The notes under the pieces were generated by a model that had not been told where the DNA came from, searched no databases, and worked only from the letters and a program-made list of their open reading frames with translations. Below are positions 24,150 through 36,070 of a stretch of DNA of 64,000 nucleotides, piece after piece (the stretch's first letter is position 1; each line of letters begins with the position of its first letter). The DNA comes from Styela clava (taxonomy: Eukaryota; Chordata; Ascidiacea; Stolidobranchia; Styelidae). The position numbers and the translations under genes were made by a program. Where the stretch lies: the NCBI RefSeq assembly GCF_964204865.1, contig NC_135261.1, forward strand, positions 6,634,001 through 6,698,000, given 5' to 3'.

Positions 24150-24926
24150 ATACAATTGATTACATTTTAAATAGAATTGTCATATTTTTTATGACTCATT
24201 AAATGGTCTAATTAAATAGGGTGCCTGTAAAAAAATAAATTGATATTTTTGCTTTGACACATACACAATTAACACGGGAAATGTATTTGCACACACATGC
24301 AGTTTTATTATCGCAATCTCATGTTAGCGATCTTACTCGCGAGAAAATTTCTACAATTACACAAGTGGAATATAGCGTACCGGGATACACCCGCACGGGC
24401 AATAGCGTCAATATCAACCTATTCATGACACCGTCTATGTGCATAGCGAGGTGAACACCCGGATGGATAAGGGCGTCAATATCAACCTATATACGTCACC
24501 ATATATATATATAAGTTTATAGCTATGGCGCACGAACACGGTAGGCATGATACAAACAGTGTAATATTCAAGATTTCGTTGTTTGCAATTTGGAAAAAAA
24601 TCAATTCCTAAAATGTATTGATAACATTCATTGTATTTATACTAATTTTTTATTCTGTATATATATATGTATATATTCGTAGATAAGATATATGTGGTAT
24701 AATACAATATATGTATATAAGGACATTGCGTATTTTTTCTTTACTAAAGACATCAATATATTACAACTAACAAATGTGTGGCAATACTACAATAGTACAA
24801 TAATTTGTATTGCATAACAGTTGATTAAGAGGACAACAATTTCAATAAAAATCATTCATGATAGATCATTTTATATATCATTAATATTTCTTTACAATAG
24901 GATTGCAGCTATGCAATAGTCATAGC
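24150..24926. repeat. Segmental-duplication block C, copy 2
   Basis: It matches 44610-45383 over most of its length: cgatcttactcgcgagaaaa, tttctacaattacacaagtg, gcgtcaatatcaacctat (twice) and ataagatatatgtggtat. It lies on the 3' side of the truncated kelch copy, so the duplicated unit included the gene's 3' flank. Confidence 0.75.
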
Positions 24927-25413
24927 TTAGTCGACTTGCATCTCTTCAGTTGGTACATTCAATAACAACGTAGCCATGTAATTCCATTTACTCATTTCTC
25001 GAATCCAGTCTGTAAGTTTCCACACCTCCGCATTTTCGTCCTCTACATCTGCTTCTCCACTGATGTCTTGTATATTAGCTTGCTCAACAATGCTGTTACT
25101 GTAATGTAAAATTAATACTGTATGTATAACATATTTTTTTCCTAAGATTCTTGAGAGATTATCATATTTAAAAAAAATTGTTTTCAATTAAATATTTTAT
25201 AATATATTTTACATCGTTACCAAACTTACCCTCGGTTATTCCCTCCCATGGCATATATTATGTCATCAAACACACACGCCCGAAATTTTATCCTTGGTGA
25301 CATCATTTCTGCATTCACCAATACCCATTCATTGCTGTTTAGGTCAAAAAATTCCACAGAACGAAGATAATGTATGTTGTCAAAACCATCAGCTAATCGG
25401 GGATTGCCTTCAT
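24927..25413 (-). pseudogene. Truncated kelch gene copy (last two exons)
   Basis: Exon 25230-25413 (5'-truncated; NPRLADG ... VEFFDLNSNEWVLV ... SPRIKFRACVFDDIIYAMGG) and exon 24927-25098 (SIVEQANIQDISGEADVEDENA ... EEMQVD-stop) match the last two exons of the plus-strand kelch gene. The 172-bp last exon has identical length and identical splice phase. No homology remains upstream of 25413, so the rest of the propeller and the BTB/BACK part are missing. The two exons have no stops, so the decay is by truncation. Confidence 0.85.
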
Positions 25414-26435
25414 ATTACTCGGAGTCCGATGTATTTCACAAATCTGAGCCACTTTTAAACCTCTAATATAGAAATTATTCCTCGTTCCTCGTTTACATTG
25501 GAATATCTATATGCAATAAAAAGTTCTGACTTTACTGTATCTTTGTATTTTCATTGTTCTCATAATTTTGGCGTGAAGGTTTTGTTTGTTTTTATTCATT
25601 AATCTGTAGTCGGTGTAGTGAAAATCAGAACATAACTACCATGTCAAGTAGCCCGCTCAATTATTCGTAAACTACATGTGGCCCTTCGGCCATAAAGGTT
25701 GGATAACCCCGATTTAAACGATTAAATATAAATACTTGAATAGACAAGCTTTAACACCGATATCACCAATATCCTCATTACACTCATTTCTCTGAAATTG
25801 TTTGATGAATGATCAATTTTCAATGAGTAGCCTAATAAGCTGGATTACTGTATTCAGGAGGAAATGTGTACATAAGGTGATAAAATCCGTTGCTAAATAA
25901 ATACGAATTCGACCTTTGAAATTTTTTACCATCTACAAACTATTCAGTGAGTATATCAGTCAGTTTAAAAATAAAGGCCTCGCTTAACATGATTCCATCA
26001 GCCTTTTCAGAATGTTTTGAAGTAACAGAAGAAATTAGGCGACTGACAATAAAGGTAGATAATTTTATTCTCGTATTATAGACTAAACCAGAAAACTATT
26101 CGCTTTGTCAATAAAGAATGTGCATATGCTGTTTTTAAGTGGAATTTCCTCAAAGAAAGCGCCCATATACCGAACAGCAAGACAAGCAGTGCGATATAAC
26201 TAAAATATTTTATACGCAACCTGATATTTTTTGCACCCAACTAAACACACAACAAAATTTTGACGTATGCTATAGTAAAAATGTTTTGTGTATATATATA
26301 TATACACGAGGAAATATCAATAAGCTATATTATTTTGGCGAAAACGCGTCAAAATCAAAACTAATTTTTTTAAAAATTTGTATGTTTAATTGCAAATGGC
26401 TTATACTGAACCTGCTGTGGAAAACATGTTGTTGG
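25414..26435. other. Intergenic, nothing recognised
   Basis: AT-rich sequence. The frame at 26139-26468 has no supporting splice or homology evidence. Confidence 0.35.
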
Positions 26436-26439
26436 ACAA

Positions 26440-26890
26440 GAGGTGGACATATGAATCGTTTTTTATAATATTGTTGTTTTTGTTGTTAATATTTTTGGCT
26501 TGTTGTTGGGGAAAAATTGCTTTTCTCCAAACCACTGTACCAAATGATTTTGAAATTTTCGGTGGTTGAAGATTTGTATTTTTTGCTAGAAAGCTATTCA
26601 TTACCCCTATTTATTCTTACATTTTCTATGAATCCTGTGGGATCTAGTATCCCATCAAAATTTCGTTATTTCGTTTTTTATTCGTGGTAACACAGTTTTT
26701 AATCCGTCAAACGTGACGGCTGTTTTCTGTTTTAATTTGCGAACTCGTGCTAGGCGGAAGTCGGAGGTTATTGGATACGGGCAACGCACGATAGGGACAG
26801 TACGATAAACTACATCGTTTTTGCTTTCGTGTCCATATATTTGAGCATCGCTTACCTGATTTGTGCATATGGTGATATGTATTTCTTTCA
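26440..26890 (-). repeat. Dispersed repeat family A, copy A5, carrying an exon-like segment
   Basis: The body at 26440-26650 has the family A blocks (tttttgttgttaatattttt, attttgaaattttcggtggt, gaatcctgtggg). Next to it, reading minus from about 26855 after an AG acceptor, comes an open segment beginning VSDAQIYGHESKNDVVYRT. A similar segment (DAQIYGYEEQSETVVYQST) lies beside copy A6 in the same relative order. Exon and repeat therefore moved or were duplicated together. Confidence 0.5.
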
Positions 26891-27025
26891 GCCCAAACAC
26901 AATACCTTCAAATTTTATAAACTAATAGTACATGACTATTCTATTTTATTTTCCTTCAAATCATAACTATTTTCTATTTGTTTGACACTGCGTGGTGAGA
27001 ACGAAGAATATATTTTGTTTCACAG

Positions 27026-27122
27026 CTTCATGCTGAAGCAGAAGAAGACGCAGCAACTACATTCGATGTATTCGAGCGTTTGAATTATCAAATCAAACGA
27101 CGCCATTTTTTATCGCATACAC
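27026..27122 (+). CDS. Orphan internal exon, product unknown
   Basis: A 97-bp segment bounded by ttgtttcacag and gtgagt reads 32 codons plus one base in one frame (AEAEEDAATTFDVFERLNY then QIKRRHFLSHT). The amino-acid mix and strong splice signals look real, but no partner exon was found within reach and no family is recognised. Confidence 0.3.
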
Positions 27123-27765
27123 GTGAGTTTTATTTTGTATCCGTGAGTATCCTGAGTTACTGACTATTTCATTTTATTTCAACATGAATTTTTTCTTTCT
27201 TAATTTGAATCAATTTGAATATTTGGGGGAACGTAATACATAGTACATACATAGTACACAAAAATACATAGAACACAATATTGTCAAACAGAACTAGAAT
27301 AATTCGACCGACCATCTGACATTTATAGAGCTGTTCTGATATTTACCTACCGAAATCCTTTTGATGAGTCAGTTAAGTGAGTCTTATTCCGGCTGACCCG
27401 CTAACTCCAATTATTCTCTTACAGGGGGCACTAAGGTTTATATAATAATTCGATGTAATAATCTATAATAACCCCTCTATTTATGAAGATTCAAACGAGT
27501 AATCATACAAAGATTATAATCATCTGTGAAAGGGAAATGAGGAAATGACAAATCTCCTGACGTTAACATTTTGGAAATCGAAGGAATCTGAAAATGATCC
27601 CAGAGGCTCCCTGATGAAGCCCAAACACTATATAAGTGAACTTTTTCCATTTTACTCATTCTTCCGTGTTAATAAGCTGGATGATAGAAATAAATTGCAA
27701 GCAACTCAATCCCCACATTGGTACGAATACTTCTGGAGCGCCGTATTCGTACCAAAATGCCCCGG

Positions 27766-27945
27766 TACGAATACCACGGGAGCAAAGGATCCTAAAGGAA
27801 AATGCCCTGGTACGAATACCACGGGAGCAAAGTATCCTAAGGGAAAATGCCCTGGTACGAACACCACGGGAGCAAAGTATCCTAAGGGAAAATGCCCTGG
27901 TACGAATACCACGGGAGCAAAGGATCCTAAGAGAAAATGCCCTGG
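27766..27945. repeat. 45-bp tandem repeat, four units
   Basis: Four consecutive 45-bp units (tacgaataccacgggagcaa aggatcctaaaggaaaatgc cctgg) start at 27766, 27811, 27856 and 27901 with only a few base differences, preceded by a fragment of a fifth. Because 45 is divisible by three, several frames stay open across it. The sequence before it (gaatacttctggagcgcc) is a family B MITE end, so the array probably grew from MITE sequence. Confidence 0.95.
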
Positions 27946-27953
27946 AACGAATT

Positions 27954-29180
27954 AGAGATGTACCGATACCACTTTTGTCTTCAATACCGATACCGATCCG
28001 ATACCAACTAAAAATGCCGATACCGATACGCCGATATTGCAAAACGGCCGATATTGCCGATATTCCGATACCAATATTCCGATACTATGTAAATATTACC
28101 TCAAGTGTGCAAGGCAGTCGGGTAAAAAACACTAGTCGTTCAGCATTATTCATACTACACATTATTTCAGATTGAAAAAGGGATAAAATACATCATAAGA
28201 AATTGATGTTTGGGATTCAGATGCGGTAATTAATTTAGATGCATTGTGTAATGGAGCTAGTAATCTCGGTGTGCAATTAGAAAACTCATAAGCAGGGATG
28301 TCCAATTCGAATTTAATATTAATAACGCGACCTTCGAATATCGTATTATAAGAATATCGAATATCGCCCACACATCGTAGCGCTGCCGTCCACGTTTTAC
28401 TTAAAAACATTTCACATATATTTTGTTTTATGTTTTATCGTAATCGTGCGTTGCGACAATAAATTACAGTCGACATGAAAGGATTTCAATCAGCGCTGGC
28501 TAGAAATATCTATGTCACGTCGAAGATGCCCTATGACTGCTTTACAATATAATCATTATCAAAGCCTAATTTCTATATCCCTGAATTTTAGAAAAGTGAA
28601 TAGTATTTATGTGGGGGATTTTACGATGTATTCGGAATTTCAGTATCGAAAATATTTTTAGAATGTATTCGAAATAGTCGATGGGTATGGTCGTCCCTGC
28701 TTATACGTTTCGCTAACAGGGTGGTGAAATAAATGAATGTTTAGCCTATTTAGCCAAATTGATACATTAAGTTACGTGCGCAAGATTTTATTTCAATATA
28801 ACGACATACTTACAGATTAGAAAATCCACTAATATTCGATTGATATATTTATTCATAATTCCTATTAAAAACGTCAATATAAAAATTTGGCAGCAAATTA
28901 GTTGAGCGTTTGGCTGATAAATGACTAAGAACAGGTCAGAATCCCATTCCCGTTTCTACTCGCGGGGGTTGGGACGTGTGTGGCTCATAGTTCACCATTC
29001 CCCTAAGCAAAAAATAATTTAAACATCAGTATTCCAACTTATCTTTTAGAACATTCTGAATCATATCAAAAAGGTAAACATATCGGAAATATCGGTCTTT
29101 ATTCAGCCGAGACCGATACACTACCAATACCGAAAAATTGGCCGATGTTTCCGATACCGATACATCGGTACATCTTTAGA
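27954..29180. mobile_element. Probable hAT-like element with gatgtaccgatacc ends
   Basis: The left end agatgtaccgataccactt and the inverted right end aagatgtaccgatgtatcgg are related, and both ends are followed inward by many ccgatac/ccgatatt repeats (27980-28085 and 29085-29165). The interior holds no convincing transposase and contains a second, nested element. Target duplication not clear (TTAG on both sides at most). Confidence 0.6.
28293..28699. mobile_element. Nested hAT-type MITE
   Basis: The left end cagggatgtccaattcgaa and the inverted right end cagggacgaccatacccatc are TIR-like. Eight flanking bases, ctcataag (28285-28292) and cttatacg (28700-28707), match at six of eight positions, as for an aged hAT target duplication. 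It sits inside the larger element at 27954-29180. Confidence 0.7.
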
Positions 29181-29889
29181 CTCTGCACCCCTGTATACTG
29201 TTATGCAGCTATTGGCTGTGACATCGTTTATGACAAAACAATACAATTGATCTGTCTATTTCTTGCAACTTGTTACAGCGTTCCCATTTGCACGTGCCAA
29301 GAACCATAAGGCACTGCAGACTACTTTGTGGGGTATACGAGAAATAGATGCTACTTTGCATTTTATTAGTTTCTTGCCTGCAATGCCGTTGTAATCTAAA
29401 ACACAACGTTTTAGATTTAAAATGAAGACCTATAAATCTGACAAAACAATGGGACACTGTGGAAGTGCATTAATGTAAAAGCCGATCGAAAAATATATCT
29501 CTATCAGAGTGGAATTCCCTCCAAACTCTTTGAAACCGTAAAATAATTTGCCGCATCATCCTAAACGTTTTTGGATAATTCATATGCGTGTTTTCGTACA
29601 CGAATTTTATAAAATCATGAGTGCCATAAAGTGTCTAGTATTCCCTGATGGAAGTGCTACATAAATAAATCCCAAAACTACACAACAACAACCGAAGCTT
29701 ATAATATTTGAAAGGTAGGATGCAGCAGCAAGTTTTTTTTTTATAGGTACTAACATTGACTGAATATCTTTCACCCACACTCTTCTGTTCTGTGGTTCCC
29801 ATAATTTTGTGACCCATTCATTGAAAAAGGTTCGCCATCCCTGGTCTAGGCAATATATTTAGCCTAAGATAGGGTGGTTATGACTGTTT

Positions 29890-30300
29890 CAAATTTTGAA
29901 ATTACAATTGAGCATATTTTATAAAACAATTATTAGTTTTTTCGTTTTTTTATTGTTGAGGATTAGTTACATTTTAACTTTTGGGAATATGTAAGTAAAA
30001 ATGGTTTATTTAGCATATTGTTTTATTGTTTTATAGTTTATAAATTGTTCAAACTAAATATTCATAAAGTCGAAAAGTTTGACTTTTAACCAAAATGCGG
30101 GGCAGTGTGCGATTAGGTTATTTTTCTCTCTTTTAGTCATATATTCATAACGTATTGTAGCATGGGATTGCGCGTCCTCCACCGTACTTCGCAGATTAGA
30201 GGTGTTATTTTTGCATTGTTCTTGGGCCACAATAGTACGAGTAATAGGTAGACAGTGAAATACAAAACAAACACTTTTATTGTGCATACACATTGATCAA
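29890..30300. repeat. Dispersed repeat family E, copy 1
   Basis: It matches 46150-46480: gaaattacaattgagcat, ttacattttaacttttggga, atatgtaagtaaaaatggtt, gcgcgtcctccacc, acttcgcagattagaggtgt. Its right part (caatagtacgagtaataggt ... aacacttttattgtgca) also occurs inside the hAT element at 33503, so family E is probably a hAT derivative. Confidence 0.6.
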
Positions 30301-30799
30301 TATTTGTCATTTATCAAGCTAAAACATGCAAAAACCACAAAAAAACGCACTAAAAAGATTTTCTATATTTATTCATTTAGTTCAAGATTTCAAACTTTTC
30401 AGAACGGAAAGTTGTAAAGTGGGAGTGCAAATGTAAGTGCTTTCAAACATAGATAAGATTATCAGATTAAAATCTCTCAACCTTGGAAAATGCTCATTGT
30501 TCACGAGATTCTAAAATATCGTTTTAAATTTTATTCTTCTGTCACCGACATAACTTGCCGATATATCAAGCAAGCATTGTGGTATTTTCCTTCCTATATC
30601 CAGTTAAAAATCTGTTTGAATTCGTCAGCTTCCTTGTAAAACTCAAGTTTACAAAATAACTTATAAATAACTGAAGATTGATTGATTACCAAATGTGAGG
30701 GTAATTACTAAATTTTTGGCATATAGGCATCATTTTTGTAATACTGTTTAGGCTAGTTGAAAAAACACCCGCAGGATTGTTGGGCCATTACATTAATTA

Positions 30800-30960
30800 T
30801 AGTTATCAATGTATAAATATTCGGTTCCGAAAATGACGCGTTTTATCGTATACTATGTAACACTGTTCGCCTTATAGGTAAAATAATCAAATATTGAATT
30901 CGTGGACAGTGGGAAAATAAAGAAATGATTCGTTTCTTCGTCCTGGTGTTTATGTTTAAA
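30800..30960 (+). repeat. Partial copy of inverted-repeat family D
   Basis: gcgttttatcgtatactatg taacactg followed by atattgaattcgtggacag and gaaatgattcgtttcttcg matches the 3' part of the copy at 46735-47465. Confidence 0.6.
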
Positions 30961-31001
30961 ATGTCAAACTCGTTTATGGTCAAACTCATTATGGTATAGG
31001 T

Positions 31002-31110
31002 CGGGGGTGGCCAACCCCGAGGCTCGCGAGCCGAATGCGGCTCTTGCTCCGGTTTCGTGCGGCTCTTTTCGCCTTGGTTATTTTAAAGAAAAAATACCTT
31101 ACAAACTACG
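31002..31110. mobile_element. hAT element left end
   Basis: gggggtggccaaccccgagg ctcgcgagccgaatgcggct is a typical hAT-element terminus. The matching right end was not found, so only the terminus is called. Confidence 0.6.
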
Positions 31111-32150
31111 ATTTATCATGTTTGGATTAAACATATTGTGATTTATCGTACATTCTTCTTTTACGACAAAGAATCATGAGCGCCTTTATTCACTTTACTA
31201 TGCAATTTTACTTTATTACGTCATAATCAGATTCTTTGTTGAGAGACCCGTTCATTACGCTATAATTAGGCTTATCATATATCCGAAGCAAAAAAAAACG
31301 GGACAGTGTGGATTGGACAAGCCAACTTTGGTTCGATTCCAGAGGCTTAGTAATAGCTTAAACGTTTCTATACCATTGTGGGAAGACTAAAGGCATCAAA
31401 TTTAGCTGTAAATCCTATTAAAATATCCTCTATTGGTCTTTGCTTCAAATAATGGAAATCGTTTAATTCATTAGGAAACTTGCAGTTTGTTTTCGACATT
31501 TTGATGATTTAACGACAGTACAGTTGGTGGTTGAATTAACGCAGAGTTCATCCTTCATACCATAACTACGACACAATTATCAGAACTAGTGAAGTGAGAA
31601 GCAAATCAGTGGTGAATCTGCTGACTCCGTTAAAAATAATACAATTTTGTAATAGTATTGAATAGAAAAATTATTTATGACTGCCATACTGCAAAACCGG
31701 GCATTTAGGTCTACCACCGGCACAGTTCCGGCAAAACCGGGACGTATGGTAATCCTAACTATAGTGGCTGTCGTAATCATATCGAAAACGAAATCGGGCG
31801 ACAAACGCGCATTTGAATGAAGTAATTAAAGTGCAGATAAAACCTCACAGATTACGTCGTCGGCGATTTATTTAATTCTGAGACTGGTTGTTTGAGATTT
31901 TCTTCTGTATCAGATAAAGCTGCAACTGAGTTGAAGATTATCTACGGCAGTGGTTTTGAAGATGATCTACGGCAGTTCAAACTTGTTTGTACAATTGCTT
32001 CCCTACAGTATTTAATACAACTTTATCGCCCACCAGCACTACAAAAAAGTCAGAAACGAATATATTACAAACCAAGTAAACAAGAAGACAAATCTTAGTT
32101 CATAGTGTTTGTATCATTAGTAAACGGGATGTATCTGTTCGCACGCATTT

Positions 32151-32649
32151 TTACTTCCAAACATCAAGGTGATTTTTTTTGCATGGTTTGTCAAATTTTG
32201 ATAGCGATTTTCTTTTAGAAGATACATTTTTATAAAAGTCAAGCAGTGATGCATCTCTCGAATATAACATGAATTTTATTTCCTCAATGCATTGCATCTC
32301 AGAGAGCCTCATTTGAATCATTTCTGCGCTATTGAACCCCTGCACTCAGCATCAACTTTTCTGTGTGTTGCCATGTGTCTGATTATAATTAAATTGTAGG
32401 CTCGTTAACTGTTCACTAAATTTTTAAATTATATTAGAACTTAGTCTAAACGTGTCGCACGATAAATTCTTTACGTAAATAACATAATCTATTTCTGGAG
32501 CGTAGATTACAAAATTGAATTATCGTCAAAACGCTGTTGTGTCTCAATAACTCAGTGAAGCGTCGCGAGCTGGATTATTTTACTCCGCGGACCATAGGTT
32601 GCCGACCTCTGGCGAGTGGCGATATCGCCCACTTTGGGAATCACTGATC
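32151..32649 (-). mobile_element. hAT transposon remnant, 5' part
   Basis: The minus strand from 32649 begins cagtgattcccaaagtgggc, the same terminus as at 56772. Further in, RKVDAECRG-type text and a frame ending LSEMQCIEEIKFMLYSRDAS ... KSLSKFDKPC match the plus-strand copy at 57540-57800. A second hAT terminus (ccagaggtcggcaacctatg on the minus strand, about 32573-32599) lies immediately inside, indicating nesting or abutment of two elements. The frame is broken. Confidence 0.65.
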
Positions 32650-33502
32650 TACGCTATTTTTATGAAGACGACCAACTTAATTGCGCTTTGAGGGAAGTGC
32701 TATTGAGTTATGGAAAAACACGCCAATAGAAAATACCCTAATATCAAACGAGATGTTATCAATGTTTGCGTCAACATACGTCTGCGACTCTGTGTTTTCT
32801 ATCCTAAAACACGTGAAAACAAAGCATTGATCCGTTCTGAATGACTCCCATGTGAAAGAACTGCTTCGATGTTTCCGATCGGCCCTATATAATTGCTCAG
32901 AATCACGGTTCATTACTTGTCGATCTCGATCGGTAAGTATGTTGATAGGTATCTGTTTGTTTGTTTGTCTGTTAGGCACTTTCGTATGTTACGCGATATC
33001 TTTCGAAAGCGAGATTGAATCTGCTCCAAATTTTGCATGTGCATTTATCATATCTCGGAACAGAAGCATGTTGATATTGGACAAGTTATGTCGCATAGCG
33101 AGTTATTAATAAATTAGTGAAATGACACGCGGTGTCGTTATTGAGCCAGAGCGAAGGATCGATTTAAATATAATTGAATATAAAATACGTTATTTGGAGT
33201 AAATGTAGTTAAAAATAAATGACACCTCGGTCATTGCAATTGCTTTCGTAGAAATCAAGATATTTAAACTCAAAGGGATGATTTAAATCGGGTCGGCGAT
33301 TGCGTCAAACACATAATTAACACAAAAGTTCAGGATCGCAGACTATTCATCTGGAAGAGGATGATGATGATATTTGTCTAAATTTTTAGTCCAATAATGG
33401 GATATATATGCAGGCAAAGTATTATCATGCATAGTTTGTGAGTCAATACCTCAAGTAAATATGCTGTTATGACTTGGAAAATTTATTTTGCAATATCTAC
33501 AC

Positions 33503-33944
33503 CAGGGTGGTCCAAGGTTGTCGGCTCCGCGGGCCACAAAATTATTTTTGCATTGTTCGCGGGCCCCAATAGTGCCAATAATAGGTAAACAGTGCAATAC
33601 AAAACAAACACCTTTATTGTGCAAACACATAGTTATCAGGCATAGCCATTCTAGGCTAATAGAATCCGCACTCGATTTTTAGTTTTCTATGAGAAGAAGT
33701 TAGAAAGCCAGATAACAATGTAGACTGCCAAACACATCTTTCAACTTTGCTAGTTTCCCCAGCTAGCCATTATTTAATTCAGTGACATTAGTGATAACAA
33801 TGTGTCAAAAGATTTTTCTGAATAATTTTATGACGAAACAACACGAAATGCGATTTTTTGATTACTCTCCGAATGTGACGCGGGCCACAGATTATGAAGC
33901 ATCGGGCCACATGTGGCCCGCAGGCCTGAGTTTGGACCACTCTG
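33503..33944. mobile_element. hAT MITE with perfect 8-bp target duplication
   Basis: The ends cagggtggtccaa and, inverted, cagagtggtccaa are TIRs. The 8-bp sequence atctacac is present intact on both sides (33495-33502 and 33945-33952), as expected for hAT insertion. Interior: gcgggcc and gtggccc motifs plus a family E segment. The related insertion is present at the matching position of the other arm of the inverted duplication (42507). Confidence 0.92.
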
Positions 33945-34296
33945 ATCTACACCATTAGCTAAATTCGTAGACCTATCAATTTAACATTTGCGTAAGTCAG
34001 GTGAGCACAAAACACGACTGCCTAATTGTGTAACTGGTAACGGCCATTGTTGAACCACTAATCAGATTACCTATTTTCTTATGAAAGATGCTATTACAAG
34101 ATAAGAACACATTGAATTCTTTGCTAAGTTTTTATTAACCAAAATGATAGAAGCTTTAATTTCCACAGTCAAATTTTTACTAAACATGCAGAAATAGGTA
34201 TGATGGATTTTTATTGTTCAATATGTAGTTTACACAAACTTTCATTAATAATATTACTGAAAGAAAATGTAATAACTTTCTTTATTTATTCTGTGC

Positions 34297-35886
34297 CTAT
34301 TTTTTCCCAATCCACCCTTCAACCTTCTTTCGACAATCACATTTACATGGAGTCTGTGAATAAAACATAGAAACAAAAATTTGATGATTATCATCAAGAC
34401 ATTGTATTCGAAGTATTTTCGTTTACCGAATGTAAGATATTATCACCGATGTCTTCTCATTTATTTTTAGGATCAAGTTTATTTTATGTATTATTATAAT
34501 GCTCGTATAAATATCCTCTTTGGCATAGCAGTTTATTTTCTCTTCATAACATAGTGTCGAAATTTATTACATTTACGTCCTAACAAACTATACCAATCTA
34601 TATGAATTTGTTTGCATCTTATTAGTTCTTAAAACTTGATATCAATTTATATTTAAAGATACAAACCTTTACTGTAACATTTCCTTTGTACAGTTTCCCA
34701 TTTTCTTCATAAATTGTAAATATGTCATGTATGCTCCAAATTGTCTGACATTTACAATTGCTCATAAAAGTTGGGTACATTTTCATTTTATCTGGCTGAT
34801 ACGATAGAAATGGATATAAATCTGTACGTGGCAATTCCATAGCCTGCATTGCGGGGCAACTCTGCTTCGATAGCCTTTAAACAATTATTTCATTCATCAA
34901 AGAAACGCAGCAAATTTACTAGATTATTTTCTTTTTTTTTCATATAATTATTGCTATATAATTGTTGTTACTTCAAGCATGAGAAAAACATTGGACTATT
35001 GTCATAAGCCGAAAACACATAGGGTTGAATTATTATTCTTATGGTTGTATTGACTTGTATTGACTTCAATTGTATTGAATCCATACTTTTGTTTCAAGAT
35101 ATACCTGCCGAAAAACCCTGGTTTGCAGGCCTCATTACTCTTTGAGATGACATAGTGAAATTTGTAGTTCTAGTAACAGATTAAATTACAAGAATTTATT
35201 ATGAAAATCCCATTATCTTCGTTACTTACTTGCATTCAACGCCGGAATGATAAAATGGTTTGAATAATTTGACGATTCTCTTGCATTTTGTAGAACCGTA
35301 GTGAGATGGCTGTGTACAATATTGTTCTTGGCAACCGGAGAAGCGCGGATATTTCTCATTGAGGTTACTTCCGCTAATGTCACACGAGTCCTCCGGCCCA
35401 GAAAAATATCTTTAAAGAATTGATTACAGAATGCAAGCTATCTGAGTTATCAGTTTTACATCGCCTTTTTATTGGATAAATTATGGTAGTGTGCAAAAGT
35501 TCTACCGCATATTTTTAGCTTTTATTCAAGTAAGTATAGATGAAATACGCCTGCAAATATCAACAAATGCAATATTTCCGCAAACATTTGGGCAAAGTTA
35601 ATATTTATAATATAATAAGTACCTGAACCGATCACATATCGGATATATGCCGAGAGCAAAACCTTTCTCTTTCGGGAAATCGAACTTCCTTGCCTCTTGC
35701 AATGTTACCTGTTAAAATATTGTACAAGACACAAAAATATTAGGAAAATAGATTATAAGAAAAAAATATTAAATAACTACAAACCTGAGCATCGAATTTT
35801 GCAAAGAAATCCTCCACATTGAGTTCATTGTGATGAGGTGTGCCCAGTACAAAAACAAAAAGAGAAAAACAAAGTATGAACTTCAT
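34297..35886 (-). CDS. Small secreted Cys-rich protein, five exons (paralogue P1)
   Basis: Predicted exons from 5' to 3' on the minus strand: 35785-35886, 35623-35708, 35230-35409, 34667-34874, 34297-34353, all with GT-AG borders and phases 0,2,2,0, giving 210 residues. It starts with a signal peptide (MKFILCFSLFVFVLG). After an acidic segment (NELNVEDFFAKFDAQ) come conserved cysteines in CDRF, DSCDIS, CQEQYC, STKCKR and GVEC, a second half with NCKCQTIW, a Gly-Lys turn (YEENGKLYKG) and the C-terminal PCKCDCRKK. AATAAA is present on the minus strand about ten bases after the stop. A matching divergent copy is at 40526-42142 and a distant one at 50406-52435. The C-x-C plus strand-turn-strand plus C-x-C-x-C ending is loosely reminiscent of IL-17 or other cystine-knot cytokines. 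I do not assign a family; secretion is inferred from the leader. Confidence 0.8.
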
Positions 35887-35959
35887 GCTTCTTAGTTAAA
35901 GCTGCTTATAAGATATATATTTGTCAGTACCTCCACTTTTAACTACACAATTTTTGGCT

Positions 35960-36070
35960 TAGCAGAAAAGTATGTGCACCAAGTTGGCGCACATCCTGAT
36001 AACCCTAACCTGGTTCACATATTATGTTCAGGTTGTGCGCCATCTTGGTGAACATACTTCTGAAGCACCC
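35960..36070. mobile_element. Foldback MITE family B, insertion specific to one duplication arm
   Basis: The arms agtatgtgcaccaagttggc and gccatcttggtgaacatact pair around aaccctaacctggttcacat. It lies upstream of P1; the equivalent place upstream of P2 (about 40440-40470) has no such element. Confidence 0.8.

Noticed and set aside
26655..26900. 81-codon minus-strand frame as a complete small protein
   Set aside because: It overlaps repeat A5, and its conserved part matches only the exon-like segment next to another repeat copy, so it is better read as part of a duplicated segment.
27545..28175. Frames of 136 and 179 codons with 15-residue repeats (GTNTTGAKDPKGKCP)
   Set aside because: Open on both strands and in several frames because the 45-bp unit is a multiple of three; they run into transposon sequence.
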